Positions 39,798 to 47,686 of a stretch of 64,000 nucleotides of DNA are shown in pieces. Both the position numbers and the translations under genes were made by a program. Under the pieces are notes generated by a model. That model was given only the letters and a program-made list of their open reading frames with translations, had not been told where the DNA came from and did no database searches. This stretch comes from Candidatus Manganitrophus sp. (GTDB taxonomy: Bacteria; Nitrospirota; Nitrospiria; SBBL01; Manganitrophaceae), in the NCBI GenBank assembly GCA_028865235.1, contig CP114561.1:2934001-2998000 (forward strand), read 5' to 3'. Every line of letters starts with the position of its first letter. Within the stretch, counting starts at the first letter, position 1.

Positions 39798-39867
39798 TTC
39801 AGAGCAAACCTGTCGAAAGATGGGGACGCAGAGCAACGGGGCTAAAGCTGTAAAGCCATGCCCGCCG
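39798..39867 (+). ncRNA. c-di-GMP-I riboswitch (GEMM) aptamer
   Basis: The conserved core AGCAAACCtgtCGAAAgat followed by GGGGACGCAgAGC is a near-exact match to the GEMM-I class: the P1b hairpin with a GAAA tetraloop and the GGGACGCA-AGC join. The second helix has CGGGGCTAAAG on one side and GCCATGCCCG on the other, in place of the tetraloop receptor. A terminator hairpin directly follows, which is the expression platform. Confidence 0.85.
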
Positions 39868-39902
39868 AGCCGCCAAAGGATTTTGTTTTGGCGGCTTTTT
39901 TT
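39868..39902 (+). terminator. Riboswitch terminator (expression platform)
   Basis: 10-bp stem agccgccaaa / tttggcggct (39868-39877 with 39887-39896), 9-base loop, then six more Ts. It overlaps the 3' end of the aptamer, so ligand binding can decide read-through into the gene at 39924. Confidence 0.88.
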
Positions 39903-39923
39903 GTGCATGGGAGATTTGCAGCG

Positions 39924-40768
39924 ATGCGAAATCGGTCAAAAAGACAAAACATTCCCCGGGCGCTTTGTTTGGTTCTCTTATTCCTTTTTTGTAAGACCTC
40001 TCCCGCTTTTGCAGGCGATGCAATCTTATCCTGGACTCCCAACACAGATTCGGATCTGGCCGGATACAAGGTCTATTACGGAACCGTCTCCAGGCGTTAC
40101 GGAGCACCGATCACGGTCGGCAATCAGACCGCGTACACGGTCACCGGCCTTGGGCTGGGAACCTACTACTTCGTCCTCAGCGCCTATGACGCTGCCGGAA
40201 ACGAGAGTGCTTTTTCGAACGAGATCAGTAAAACGTTTTTTGATACGTCTGCTCCCTCCGGTAACACGCCACAGGAGGATGCTCAACCCTCCGATACGAC
40301 GCCTCCGGCGGATGTTCAGCATTTCTCTGCGGTTCCCGGAGACCGAGAGATCACGCTGCAATGGATCAACCCGCCGGACGTTGATTTCGCGGGGGTTCTC
40401 ATCCGCTATCGGACCGATCGCTATCCGAGCGACCTGAACGACGGCGAGCTTCTCGGAGAGTTCACGGGAGAACCCAATCAGAGCATGAGCGTAACTCAGT
40501 CAAGCCTGGAGAACGGCGTCACCTACTACTATGCCGCCGCTTCCTACGATCTCCATGAGAATCGTCAATCTACCGCCCACGCTTCCGCTTCCCCCTTTTC
40601 TTTAATCAGCCAAATCGACGACGAACAAAATCAGGCAGCCGCCGGCGGGGAGGGTGTGCAATGCGCTTTCCGCAGCAGGAAAATCTTCCCGGCCCCATGC
40701 AAGCCGCCGAAATACAGCTCTTGCTGGGCGTTCTCCTTTTCATGCTTCTGAAAAGGAGATTCAGATGA
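39924..40768 (+). CDS. Secreted fibronectin type III protein with C-terminal membrane anchor (frameshifted)
   Basis: Start ATG 39924 just after the riboswitch terminator (GGGAG site before it). Signal peptide ALCLVLLFLFCKTSPAFAG; two FnIII domains (LSWTPNTDSDLAGYKVYYG, GNQTAYTVTGLGLGTYYFVL; ITLQWINPPDVDFAGVLIRY). A missing base near 40650 hides the natural end: in the other frame it reads GCAMRFPQQENLPGPMQAAE and IQLLLGVLLFMLLKRRFR, a Gly/Pro linker, helix and KRR tail, like a C-terminal sorting signal. The stop is at 40766-40768. Surface adhesin-like; expression set by c-di-GMP. Confidence 0.78.
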
Positions 40769-40974
40769 GCATGCGCTTCCATATACGAAATGAGGCTGTG
40801 TCCCGATCATCTCAGAGGGGGCCACTTCTCAACGACAAGCATTCTTTCCCTTTTCCTGATTGTTCTCAGAAATCCGGAAGAGGGTAGAGATGAAGATCGG
40901 TTTTAAGGAGAGAAAAGAGGCTATACAGTGCAGAGTTATTTTGATGACGTTGGAATTAGCATCTCCGGGGTGAT
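40769..40974. other. Gene-free gap
   Basis: About 200 bases between the FnIII gene and the - strand small gene. Nothing recognisable is present beyond a few purine-rich tracts. Confidence 0.4.
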
Positions 40975-41222
40975 TTATAGATCAGTGCTGGTGGTGGAGT
41001 TTGCAATCTCGCTCAGATTTTCGAAGTAGCGTCGGTGAGTTTTACGAAGGGCGTCTTCGCTCGCTGCTTCTAGCAGGACCACCTCATGGTCTACTCCTCG
41101 GCGGTTTAGCTCCAACTCGATCTCAAGCCGTGCGTTCTCAGCTTTCCGCCGCTCCGAGTCATTAAAGATTTTAAACGAGATAATGCGGCCCTGAGGCCGG
41201 TCGTATTCAATTAAAAAAACAT
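40975..41222 (-). CDS. Small soluble protein (start needs one added T)
   Basis: On the - strand ATG 41222 with AGGAG site; T7 after it makes an early stop, while T8 gives MFFLIEYDRPQGRIISFKIF, then ENARLEIELELNRRGVDHEV, VLLEAASEDALRKTHRRYF and an end at 40975, about 82 residues. It has a charged alpha/beta pattern and no membrane part. Removing a T instead would fuse it to the gene upstream. Family not recognised. Confidence 0.55.
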
Positions 41223-41401
41223 TGCTCCTGTCCTTTTCGTTCTTCCAGGTCAGAGATCGTACCGCCTAATATTTCTATTAACTCTTCTTTGGCGCGAACT
41301 ATTTCTTGCCACTCTTTTAGTTCTTCAGGATGCTGTTCATTCATAGGTCGTTTCTCTGATTCTTCTATCATCGCCAGAGCGTCAGAAGCCTCTGCAAGCA
41401 T
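41207..41401 (-). CDS. Small coiled-coil protein
   Basis: 64 residues, helical: LAEASDALAMIEESEKRPM, PEELKEWQEIVRAKEELIEI, SDLEERKGQEQ. ATG 41401 or the internal ATG at MNEQHPEELKEW are both possible. Downstream of rsmI on the same strand (22-base gap), overlapping the next small gene. Confidence 0.5.
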   Translation of the reverse strand: MLAEASDALAMIEESEKRPMNEQHPEELKEWQEIVRAKEELIEILGGTISDLEERKGQEQCFFN

Positions 41402-41423
41402 ACTGCGTATTAGTTCCTCCGCT

Positions 41424-42107
41424 TTAATCCTCTTCCCGGTTCCCCCCCACCACCAGCGTAATCTCCCCCTTCATCGTCTTCTTCCCGATCCTCTCCAGCA
41501 CCTCCGTCACACTTCCCCGAATGAACTCCTCGAACATCTTGGTGATTTCCCGCGCAACGACAACGGGCCGGTCGCCAAGGATCGTCTTGATCTCTTCAAG
41601 CAGCCCGACGATCCGAAACGGCGATTCGTAGAAGATCAACGTCCGCGGATCGGGCTTGAGTTGCTCCAGGCGCCTGGCGCGGGCGCCTTTCTTTTTCGGG
41701 AGGAAACCTTCGAAGACAAATCGGTCCGGGGGAAGGCCGGAGACGGCCAGCGCCGCAAGAGCGGCGGAGGGGCCGGGGATGGGGCTGACGGGGAGGCCGG
41801 CGCGGATCGCTTCGCGAATCAAATAAAAACCGGGATCGGAGAGGGTGGGGGTGCCGGCGTCGGAGACGATGGCGATCGAAGCCCCCTCCGCCATTTTGGA
41901 AAGGAGAACCGGCGTTTTCTCTTCTTTATTGAAGTCGTGATAGCTGGTGAGCGTCGTATGGATGTCGAAATGGGAGAGGAGCTTTTGGGTGTGGCGGGTG
42001 TCTTCCGCGGCGATGATCGCTACCTCTTTCAGGATGCGGAGCGCCCGGAGGGTGATGTCTTCGAGATTGCCGATCGGGGTGCTGACGACGTAGAGCGTTC
42101 CCGACAT
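41424..42107 (-). CDS. rsmI: 16S rRNA (cytidine(1402)-2'-O)-methyltransferase RsmI
   Basis: 227 residues, complete. SAM-dependent tetrapyrrole-methylase fold: LYVVSTPIGNLEDITLRALR at the N-terminus, AEDTRHTQKLLSHFDI, SDAGTPTLSDPGFYLIREA, SPIPGPSAALAALAVSGLP, RTLIFYESPFRIVGLL, and VVAREITKMFEEFIRG. Modifies C1402 of 16S rRNA at the decoding centre. It follows gmhA by 13 bases on the same strand. Confidence 0.93.
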   Translation of the reverse strand: MSGTLYVVSTPIGNLEDITLRALRILKEVAIIAAEDTRHTQKLLSHFDIHTTLTSYHDFNKEEKTPVLLSKMAEGASIAIVSDAGTPTLSDPGFYLIREAIRAGLPVSPIPGPSAALAALAVSGLPPDRFVFEGFLPKKKGARARRLEQLKPDPRTLIFYESPFRIVGLLEEIKTILGDRPVVVAREITKMFEEFIRGSVTEVLERIGKKTMKGEITLVVGGNREED

Positions 42108-42120
42108 GGAGGTCCGAGGG

Positions 42121-42706
42121 TTAGGTGATCTGCTGTTCCAGCAGCAAGCAGAGGAGGTGGCCGATCATGATGTGCGATTCTTGAATCCGGGCGGTGTTCG
42201 ATGAGGGAACTTTAAGACATAGATCGGTTTGGGAGGCGAGTTTCCCCCCCTTCTCGCCGGTCAACCCGATCGTCTTCGCCCCCTTTAATTTGGCGGCGGC
42301 GATCCCTTCCAGGACGTTGGGAGAATTCCCGCTGGTGCTGATGCCGATGACGACATCGGTCGGCTGGACCCACGCCTCGACCTGCCGGGAGAAAATCTTG
42401 TTGTAGCCGTAATCGTTGCCGATGGCGGTGAGGGTCGAGGTGTTCGTCGTCAAAGCGATGGCGGGGAGGGCGCGCCGTTCCCGCTCAAAGCGTCCGACCA
42501 ACTCCGCCGCGATGTGCTGGGCATCCCCGGCGCTTCCGCCGTTTCCGAAAAGGACAAGTTTTCCGCCGTTGCCATAAGAGGCAACGATCCAGGCCGCCGC
42601 TTGGGCGATCTCCGGGATCATGTTCCGGACGATGGCCTCTTTGACCTGGATGCTCTCCAGGATCGTCCGCCGAATGATCTCACCCGACGCTTCGAGAAAG
42701 TCCCAT
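42121..42706 (-). CDS. gmhA: Phosphoheptose isomerase / SIS-domain protein (frameshifted at N-terminus)
   Basis: A SIS-fold isomerase, first step of ADP-heptose synthesis for lipopolysaccharide core. Blocks: GKLVLFGNGGSAGDAQHIAAELVGRFE, LTTNTSTLTAIGNDYGYN, ISTSGNSPNVLEGIAAAKLKG, GLTGEKGGKLASQTDLCL, VPSSNTARIQESHIMIGHLL. The natural start is ATG 42706, with an AAAGGAG site; removing one G near 42702 gives MDFLEASGEIIRRTILESIQ and VKEAIVRNM, the usual N-terminus. Without this, only the frame from 42621 is open. Pairs with ugd across the divergent gap (envelope sugar genes). Confidence 0.85.
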
Positions 42707-42856
42707 CGCCGACTCCTTTTTATGCATGTCTAAATGGGCTAAGACTACACTTTTCCAGGGGTGGAGTCAACGAACAAGTGGTCAAACATCATCTTTCGTC
42801 TTGTCAATTTTCGCTCTTTCTCGTATACTCTTTAGATCAATCACGGAGGAAAGGCG

Positions 42857-44161
42857 ATGAATATTGCGGTTATCGGCTCCGGCTATGTCGGCCTTGTCAC
42901 CGGGGCCTGTTTTGCGGAGTTCGGCGTCAATGTAACCTGCGTCGATAAGGAAGAAGCGAAGATCGCGGCACTCAAAAAAGGGATCATCCCGATTTATGAG
43001 CCGGGTCTGGAAGAGCTGGTCAAAAAGAACGTTCAGAATAAACGCCTTTCCTTCAGCACCAACACTATCGAGGCGATCCAAGGGGCGCTGGTGATTTTTA
43101 TCGCCGTCGGGACCCCCGATCGGGGCGACGGATTTGCCGATCTCTCCTATATTGAGACGGTTGCCGAGACGATCGCCGAGCATATGAACGGCTATAAGGT
43201 GATCGTGACCAAGAGCACCGTTCCGGTCGGAACCGGAGACCGGCTCCGTTCCATTATCGGCAGCAAGCAGAAGGAACATTTCGACTTCGATATCGTTTCG
43301 AATCCGGAGTTTTTGCGGGAGGGATCGGCGATCGAAGATTTCCTCCGTCCCAATCGGGTGGTGATCGGGGCGAACAGCCAGCAGGCGGTCGCGATCATGC
43401 GCGATCTTTATCGTCCGCTTTACCTGATCGAAACACCGTTGCTGATCACCGATATCCCGACCGCCGAGATGATCAAGTATGCCTCGAACGCCTTTTTGGC
43501 GACGAAGATTTCCTTCATCAATGAAATTGCCAATCTCTGCGAGGGGGTGGGGGCCAATGTCCAGGACGTCGCCAGGGGGATGGGGCTCGACGGCCGGATC
43601 GGCTCGAAGTTTTTACACCCCGGCCCCGGTTTCGGCGGCTCCTGTTTCCCGAAGGATGTCTCCGCGCTGTCGCAGATTGCGCAGAAGAACGGCTATGAAT
43701 TCAAGATCGTCAAGGCGGTCATCGAGGTGAATCGGCAGCAGCGGGAAAGAATGATCGCGAAGATCGAAAAGGAAATTGGAAATCTCAAGGGGAAGCAGAT
43801 CGGGATCCTCGGCCTCTCCTTCAAGCCGAACACGGACGATATGCGGGAGGCCCCCTCCGTCGCGATTATCCGCGCCCTTCAAGAGCGGGGGGCCAAGATC
43901 ATTGCGCATGATCCGGCCGCGATGGAAGAGGCGAAGAAGGTTCTGAAAGAGGTGACCTATGCCGCCGATCCTTACACGGTGGCCGACGGATCGGATGCCA
44001 TCATCTTGATGACCGAGTGGAATCCCTTCCGGAACCTCGATCTCGATCAGATCAAGAAGAAGTTAAAAGCACCCGTCTTCGTCGACCTTCGGAACGTCTA
44101 TGAGCCGAAAAAAATGGCCGCCCTCGGTTTCAAATACACCAGCGTGGGACGGCCGTCCTGA
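42857..44161 (+). CDS. ugd: UDP-glucose 6-dehydrogenase
   Basis: 434 residues. Oxidises UDP-glucose to UDP-glucuronate with two NAD+ for surface polysaccharide. N-terminal Rossmann fold MNIAVIGSGYVGLVTGACFA, TKSTVPVGTGDRLR, the central NPEFLREGSAIEDFL block, catalytic cysteine C263 in GPGFGGSCFPKD, and the C-terminal NAD domain LGLSFKPNTDDMREAPS. Intact frame. ATG with GGAGGAAAGGCG upstream. Divergent from gmhA. Confidence 0.95.
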   Translation: MNIAVIGSGYVGLVTGACFAEFGVNVTCVDKEEAKIAALKKGIIPIYEPGLEELVKKNVQNKRLSFSTNTIEAIQGALVIFIAVGTPDRGDGFADLSYIETVAETIAEHMNGYKVIVTKSTVPVGTGDRLRSIIGSKQKEHFDFDIVSNPEFLREGSAIEDFLRPNRVVIGANSQQAVAIMRDLYRPLYLIETPLLITDIPTAEMIKYASNAFLATKISFINEIANLCEGVGANVQDVARGMGLDGRIGSKFLHPGPGFGGSCFPKDVSALSQIAQKNGYEFKIVKAVIEVNRQQRERMIAKIEKEIGNLKGKQIGILGLSFKPNTDDMREAPSVAIIRALQERGAKIIAHDPAAMEEAKKVLKEVTYAADPYTVADGSDAIILMTEWNPFRNLDLDQIKKKLKAPVFVDLRNVYEPKKMAALGFKYTSVGRPS

Positions 44162-44170
44162 CTAAAAGAG

Positions 44171-44197
44171 GGGCGTCGTTCATGGCGCCCTTCTTTC
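44171..44197 (+). terminator. Terminator of ugd
   Basis: Stem gggcgtc / ggcgccc (7 bp with one G-T pair), loop GTTCAT, then TTCTTTC. It starts ten bases after the ugd stop. Confidence 0.6.
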
Positions 44198-44213
44198 ATT
44201 GACTCTGTTTGTA

Positions 44214-45341
44214 TCAATCTCCCCGGTACTGTGCGACCCCTCCAAACGTTCCAAACCATTTGTGGCCCTGGCGATCGATGGCGATCGCATACACGGCGCC
44301 GATCCCTTCTTTCTCGGTAAAATTCTTAAATTTCTTGCCGTCGAACCGGCTGACCCCGCCGTCGGTCCCAATCCATAATGTCCCTTTCGCGTCGAACTTG
44401 AGAGCATGGATGATATTTCCGGCGAGGCCGTCTTGGATCGTATAGCTCTTCCATTTCTTTCCATCGAACTGGGAGAGCCCCCCGCCGAGGGTTCCGACCC
44501 AGAGGCGATTTTGTGAATCGATGACGGAGGAGACGACGTAGTTCGGATTATATTCGAGCGGTTTGTCCCCTCCCTGGTGGTGTTGTGGAACAAACTGTAA
44601 ATCCGCGACCTCCGGGGGTTTTACCCGGGCGACCTCTGCGCCGACCCCTTCCTTGTTGGTCCAGCTCTTCCAACTCTTGCCGTCGAACCGGCTGACCCCC
44701 CCTTCGGTGCCGAACCAAAACGTTCCCTTCTGATCCTGCGCCAAGGTGTAGACCCATTTATCAATCAGCCCGTCGTCGGTTGTGTAGGTCTGAAAAAACG
44801 TGCCGTCGAATCGGCTGACCCCTTTCCATGTGGCGACCCACATGGTTCCTTTCGGATCGAAATGAACCCCGTAAACCCAAAGATCGCCCAGCCCTTTGCC
44901 GCTGCCGAAGCGGGTCCAGGAGGCCTCTCCATACGAAGCGGTGGAGCCGCTGCCGTAGGGGGTGTAGGTCGTCCACTGTTTTCCGTCGAACTTGCTCAGT
45001 CCTCCGCCGTAGGTTCCGATCCACTTGTTTCCCTTGGGATCGATTGCGACCGTGTGGATGATGTTGGAGAGGAGTCCGTTTTTGGTCGTGTAGGACTTTT
45101 GTTCTTCACGGACCAGGTCGTATCTGAGGAGACCGTTCGAGGTTCCCACCCAGAGGACATCCCCCTCTATCGCCAGCGCCCGAACGATCGAAAAGAGAGT
45201 AAAGTGCGTCCACAATTCTTCAGGGGAAGCATGAGGGTTGGCCTGCGAATAAGCGGGACGGGGAGAAATCGGTTGTAAAGCAAAGGGAATCGAGACGAAG
45301 AGAATAAAAAGGAATACTAAGGTGGTTTTCCGACGCATCAA
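44214..45341 (-). CDS. Secreted two-component-regulator-propeller-type protein
   Basis: 375 residues. Signal peptide (TTLVFLFILFVSIPFALQPI then SPRPAYSQA). The rest is a beta propeller built of about seven repeats of the form GLLSNIIHTVAIDPKGNKWIG / GGGLSKFDGKQWTTYT, i.e. the Reg_prop repeat. Family members are usually the sensor part of hybrid kinases; here no kinase domain follows, so it is a periplasmic or extracellular ligand-binding protein. It is the second gene of a - strand pair with 45349 (seven-base gap). Confidence 0.82.
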   Translation of the reverse strand: MMRRKTTLVFLFILFVSIPFALQPISPRPAYSQANPHASPEELWTHFTLFSIVRALAIEGDVLWVGTSNGLLRYDLVREEQKSYTTKNGLLSNIIHTVAIDPKGNKWIGTYGGGLSKFDGKQWTTYTPYGSGSTASYGEASWTRFGSGKGLGDLWVYGVHFDPKGTMWVATWKGVSRFDGTFFQTYTTDDGLIDKWVYTLAQDQKGTFWFGTEGGVSRFDGKSWKSWTNKEGVGAEVARVKPPEVADLQFVPQHHQGGDKPLEYNPNYVVSSVIDSQNRLWVGTLGGGLSQFDGKKWKSYTIQDGLAGNIIHALKFDAKGTLWIGTDGGVSRFDGKKFKNFTEKEGIGAVYAIAIDRQGHKWFGTFGGVAQYRGD

Positions 45342-45348
45342 ATGAGTC

Positions 45349-46191
45349 TCATGGAGAATAGTACTGGAAGGTCCGATACGTTACACCGGTCGGTTCGAGC
45401 ACGGTTTTGCCCGATCGCGTGATCCATTCCTCGGCCGTCTGGGAGATCCAATTGCCGACCGAATCGAATTTGTAACTGTATTGCTTTTTGAACTTCACCG
45501 CGCCGGCCGCGTCGAAGCGGGTCTCCTCGATCACGTTTCCCTTGGCGTCATAACGGTAAACCGTCTTGAAGTCGAGTGTGCTCACGCGGACCTGTTCGTG
45601 CGGAAGGCCCTGCATCTGGACGAGGTAAAAATTCTCTTCGGTCTTTCTCCCCTCCGCGTCATAGAGGTAGACCCATTTGAAATCTTTCGTGCTATGGACC
45701 TGATGGCGGAACTCTTCGGCGAGGTTCCCGTCTTTGTCGTAGGTATAGGTCGCCTTGGAAAAGAGGACGCCGTTCACCTGGGTGCGGGTCTCTTCGACCT
45801 GGTTCTGCGCATGGGTGTAGGTCCATTTAAAAACGGGAAACTCTTTGTAATCGTATTCGACCCCGTCCTTCAAGTTTCCATTAACATCATAATTGAAGAT
45901 CGATTTGAAGTTAAGGGAGACGTCGTCATAGAGTTGATCCTCCTGGATCTTGTTTCCCTTCAGATCGTAGGTGTTGGAGAGCCAGGGGATGCGGGGGCTT
46001 TCGATCCATTTCCCTTCCTGGTTGGAGATATTCGTCAGTTCAATGAGGACTGTCTTCACCGGCCCGATCAGGCGCTCTTGCTCTCTGTCCGTTTTCGTGC
46101 CGGCCAATGCAGGATCAATCAGGAGGGTAACCAGGGCCAAAGCGATCAGGGAGGTTTTCATCGGTGTTTTATTGAGTGTGTTTAAACGCAT
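45349..46191 (-). CDS. Secreted YD-repeat (RHS-like) protein
   Basis: 280 residues with a signal peptide (TSLIALALVTLLIDPALAG). Repeats of about 40 residues centred on YDLKGNKIQE, YDVNGNLKDG, YDKDGNLAEE, YDAEGRKTEE, YDAKGNVIEE, which are YD repeats of the RHS/YD class. No RHS core cap or toxin end, so it is a short stand-alone YD protein. The ATG at MKTSLIA could also be the start. Co-transcribed with the propeller gene. Confidence 0.78.
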   Translation of the reverse strand: MRLNTLNKTPMKTSLIALALVTLLIDPALAGTKTDREQERLIGPVKTVLIELTNISNQEGKWIESPRIPWLSNTYDLKGNKIQEDQLYDDVSLNFKSIFNYDVNGNLKDGVEYDYKEFPVFKWTYTHAQNQVEETRTQVNGVLFSKATYTYDKDGNLAEEFRHQVHSTKDFKWVYLYDAEGRKTEENFYLVQMQGLPHEQVRVSTLDFKTVYRYDAKGNVIEETRFDAAGAVKFKKQYSYKFDSVGNWISQTAEEWITRSGKTVLEPTGVTYRTFQYYSP

Positions 46192-46221
46192 GGCAAGACG
46201 GACTTCTTGGGAGGAGACAGA

Positions 46222-46258
46222 AAGGGGACCTGAAGCGAAGCAGCCGTCAGGTCCCCTT
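46222..46258 (-). terminator. Strong terminator hairpin of the triheme cytochrome gene
   Basis: 12-bp perfect stem aaggggacctga / tcaggtcccctt (46222-46233 with 46247-46258), 13-base loop, followed on the - strand by TTTCTGTC. It stands between the cytochrome gene and the YD-repeat gene. Confidence 0.75.
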
Positions 46259-46266
46259 CATCTCTT

Positions 46267-46945
46267 CTAGCTTTTTGGTTTCACGTGGCAGCGGGTGCAG
46301 TTGGCCAGAGGGAAAGCGACCCGGCCGTGGCAGCGTCCGCAGAACTCTCCGTTGACGATCTTCACCATCGAGATCGGATTGCCCCCCTTCTTCATCATGA
46401 AAATGCCGGGGTGGCAATTGGCGCAATCCAACCAGAAAGTATGGGGGAAATGAGGGAAGATCACATTCGGCATGGAGCCGATCGCCGGAATTTCGATATC
46501 GAACATAAAAGGAGGGGTGGGAGGTTTATTAAGATCGAGCGACTCGTGCGGCTTGATCAGGCTTTCCTGGAAAGACTTGACCCAGTCGACCTGCCCGGAG
46601 GCATCGACCGGAAAGTCCTTGAGAACCACATCCCCATTTGAGTTGTCCGGATTATAGGGAGGACCCGGCGTGGGAAGCTTGGTCGGATCGGCGAATTGCG
46701 GAACGCGAGTTGAAGGGGGTGGGGCCACCAGGGGAAGGTTGTGATGCAAGATCTTTCTCTTGGGCCTGGGCCGGGGCCTGAACCGGAACCGCTTGGGCCG
46801 GCGCACCGGCGGCGGCAGGTACGGCGGGCGGATTCGCCGGTTCACTCTTGGCTTGTCGGATGCAGGCATAGAAGGTGGTGAGGGAGAGGAGTATGAGCAA
46901 GCATCCGGCAAAGAGATATCTTCTTCGTTGTTTCACCCAAGCCAT
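46267..46945 (-). CDS. Triheme c7-type cytochrome with membrane anchor and Pro/Ala linker (frameshifted)
   Basis: About 225 residues. N-terminal anchor (RRYLFAGCLLILLSLTTFYAC) and a long Ala/Pro/Gln linker (PAVPAAAGAPAQAVPVQAPA), then the heme domain with three CxxCH: CANCH, CGRCH, CTRCH. The pattern FPHFPHTFWLDCANCHPGIF is the c7/triheme cytochrome signature, the class of periplasmic electron carriers. Frame shift in a C run about 46720-46735. Part of the electron-transfer cluster, facing away from the large + operon. A sister gene is at 47028. Confidence 0.82.
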
Positions 46946-46983
46946 GAGAACCCTCCCTAAGATTCAAAAAAGTCTTAATGTAA

Positions 46984-47003
46984 GGGCGTATTGCAATACG
47001 CCC
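46984..47003. repeat. Perfect 20-bp palindrome of the GGGCG...CGCCC family
   Basis: Reads gggcgtattg / caatacgccc, followed by CCTAAC. Between the two triheme cytochrome genes. Relatives at 14439, 31637 and 54379. Confidence 0.7.
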
Positions 47004-47027
47004 CTAACATTGGAAAACAATAGACCC

Positions 47028-47399
47028 CTACTTTGGAAAGCCTTCCAGAACCCCTGTTGTCATCCCCGGTGTTCCGGAGTGGCAGCGGGCGCATTCGATC
47101 GGCTTCCACGAAATCGTTCCATTGTGGCATTTCCCGCAGAATTGTCCATCAACGATGATCTTCTTCATATCGATATCATTCGATCCCGCCCGCATTTCAA
47201 AAATGGCGGGGTGACAGACCTTACACTTAAATTCCGCGCGATGGTACCAGTGAGGGAAAACAACCGGCGGCATCCCTCGTTTTTCCGCCTTGCTGTTCAG
47301 GACCATATCGCCGTAGTAGCCTGACACCTTGTCGCCGCCCCAGAAATATGCCAGCAAAAGGCCTAATCCGAGTATGATGCCGATCCGAACACTTTTCAT
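47028..47399 (-). CDS. Triheme c7-type cytochrome, membrane anchored
   Basis: 123 residues from ATG 47399, chosen for its GGAGGGAAG ribosome site (the frame opens earlier). N-terminal helix IGIILGLGLLLAYFWGG acts as signal or anchor. Three heme sites: CKVCH, CGKCH, CARCH; VVFPHWYHRAEFKCKVCHPAIF is the c7-type block with distal His. It would carry electrons across the periplasm. Sister of 46267, same strand, with a dispersed palindrome between. Confidence 0.88.
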   Translation of the reverse strand: MKSVRIGIILGLGLLLAYFWGGDKVSGYYGDMVLNSKAEKRGMPPVVFPHWYHRAEFKCKVCHPAIFEMRAGSNDIDMKKIIVDGQFCGKCHNGTISWKPIECARCHSGTPGMTTGVLEGFPK

Positions 47400-47439
47400 C
47401 TTCCCTCCCTCTCCCATGCCGAAGTGGAATCCAACCGAT

Positions 47440-47468
47440 TGATTATCACACCGGTTTTTTTTTGTCAA
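47440..47468 (-). promoter_or_regulatory. Promoter of the triheme cytochrome genes (- strand)
   Basis: TTGACA (47468-47463 on -), 17-base spacer, TAATCA (47445-47440). A GATAAT two bases earlier is an alternative -10. Backs onto the + promoter at 47539. Confidence 0.5.
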
Positions 47469-47538
47469 CAAATTTTATTCAAACCGTTCAACTAAGTGAA
47501 AAAGGAAAGCTTTTCATCTCGCGTTCCCGATTTTTTTC

Positions 47539-47566
47539 TTGACAAAAGTGTAAAAAAAACTATAGT
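47539..47566 (+). promoter_or_regulatory. Promoter of the + cytochrome operon
   Basis: TTGACA at 47539-47544, 16-base spacer with an A8 run, TATAGT at 47561-47566. The first gene starts 120 bases later. Confidence 0.6.
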
Positions 47567-47686
47567 TAGGCATTGGATTTTTCGTATTCGTATCCGCGAT
47601 CCGCTTTCTCTTAAAGATTTCCTTGTTGACCTCATAAAGATCCGACCTGCCGCATGAGTTGGAGACGCTTCGGGAGTCCGTTCAAG

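Noticed and set aside
40654..40887. 77-codon + frame after the FnIII gene
   Set aside because: It overlaps the real C-terminal tail in another frame and has no start site or family.
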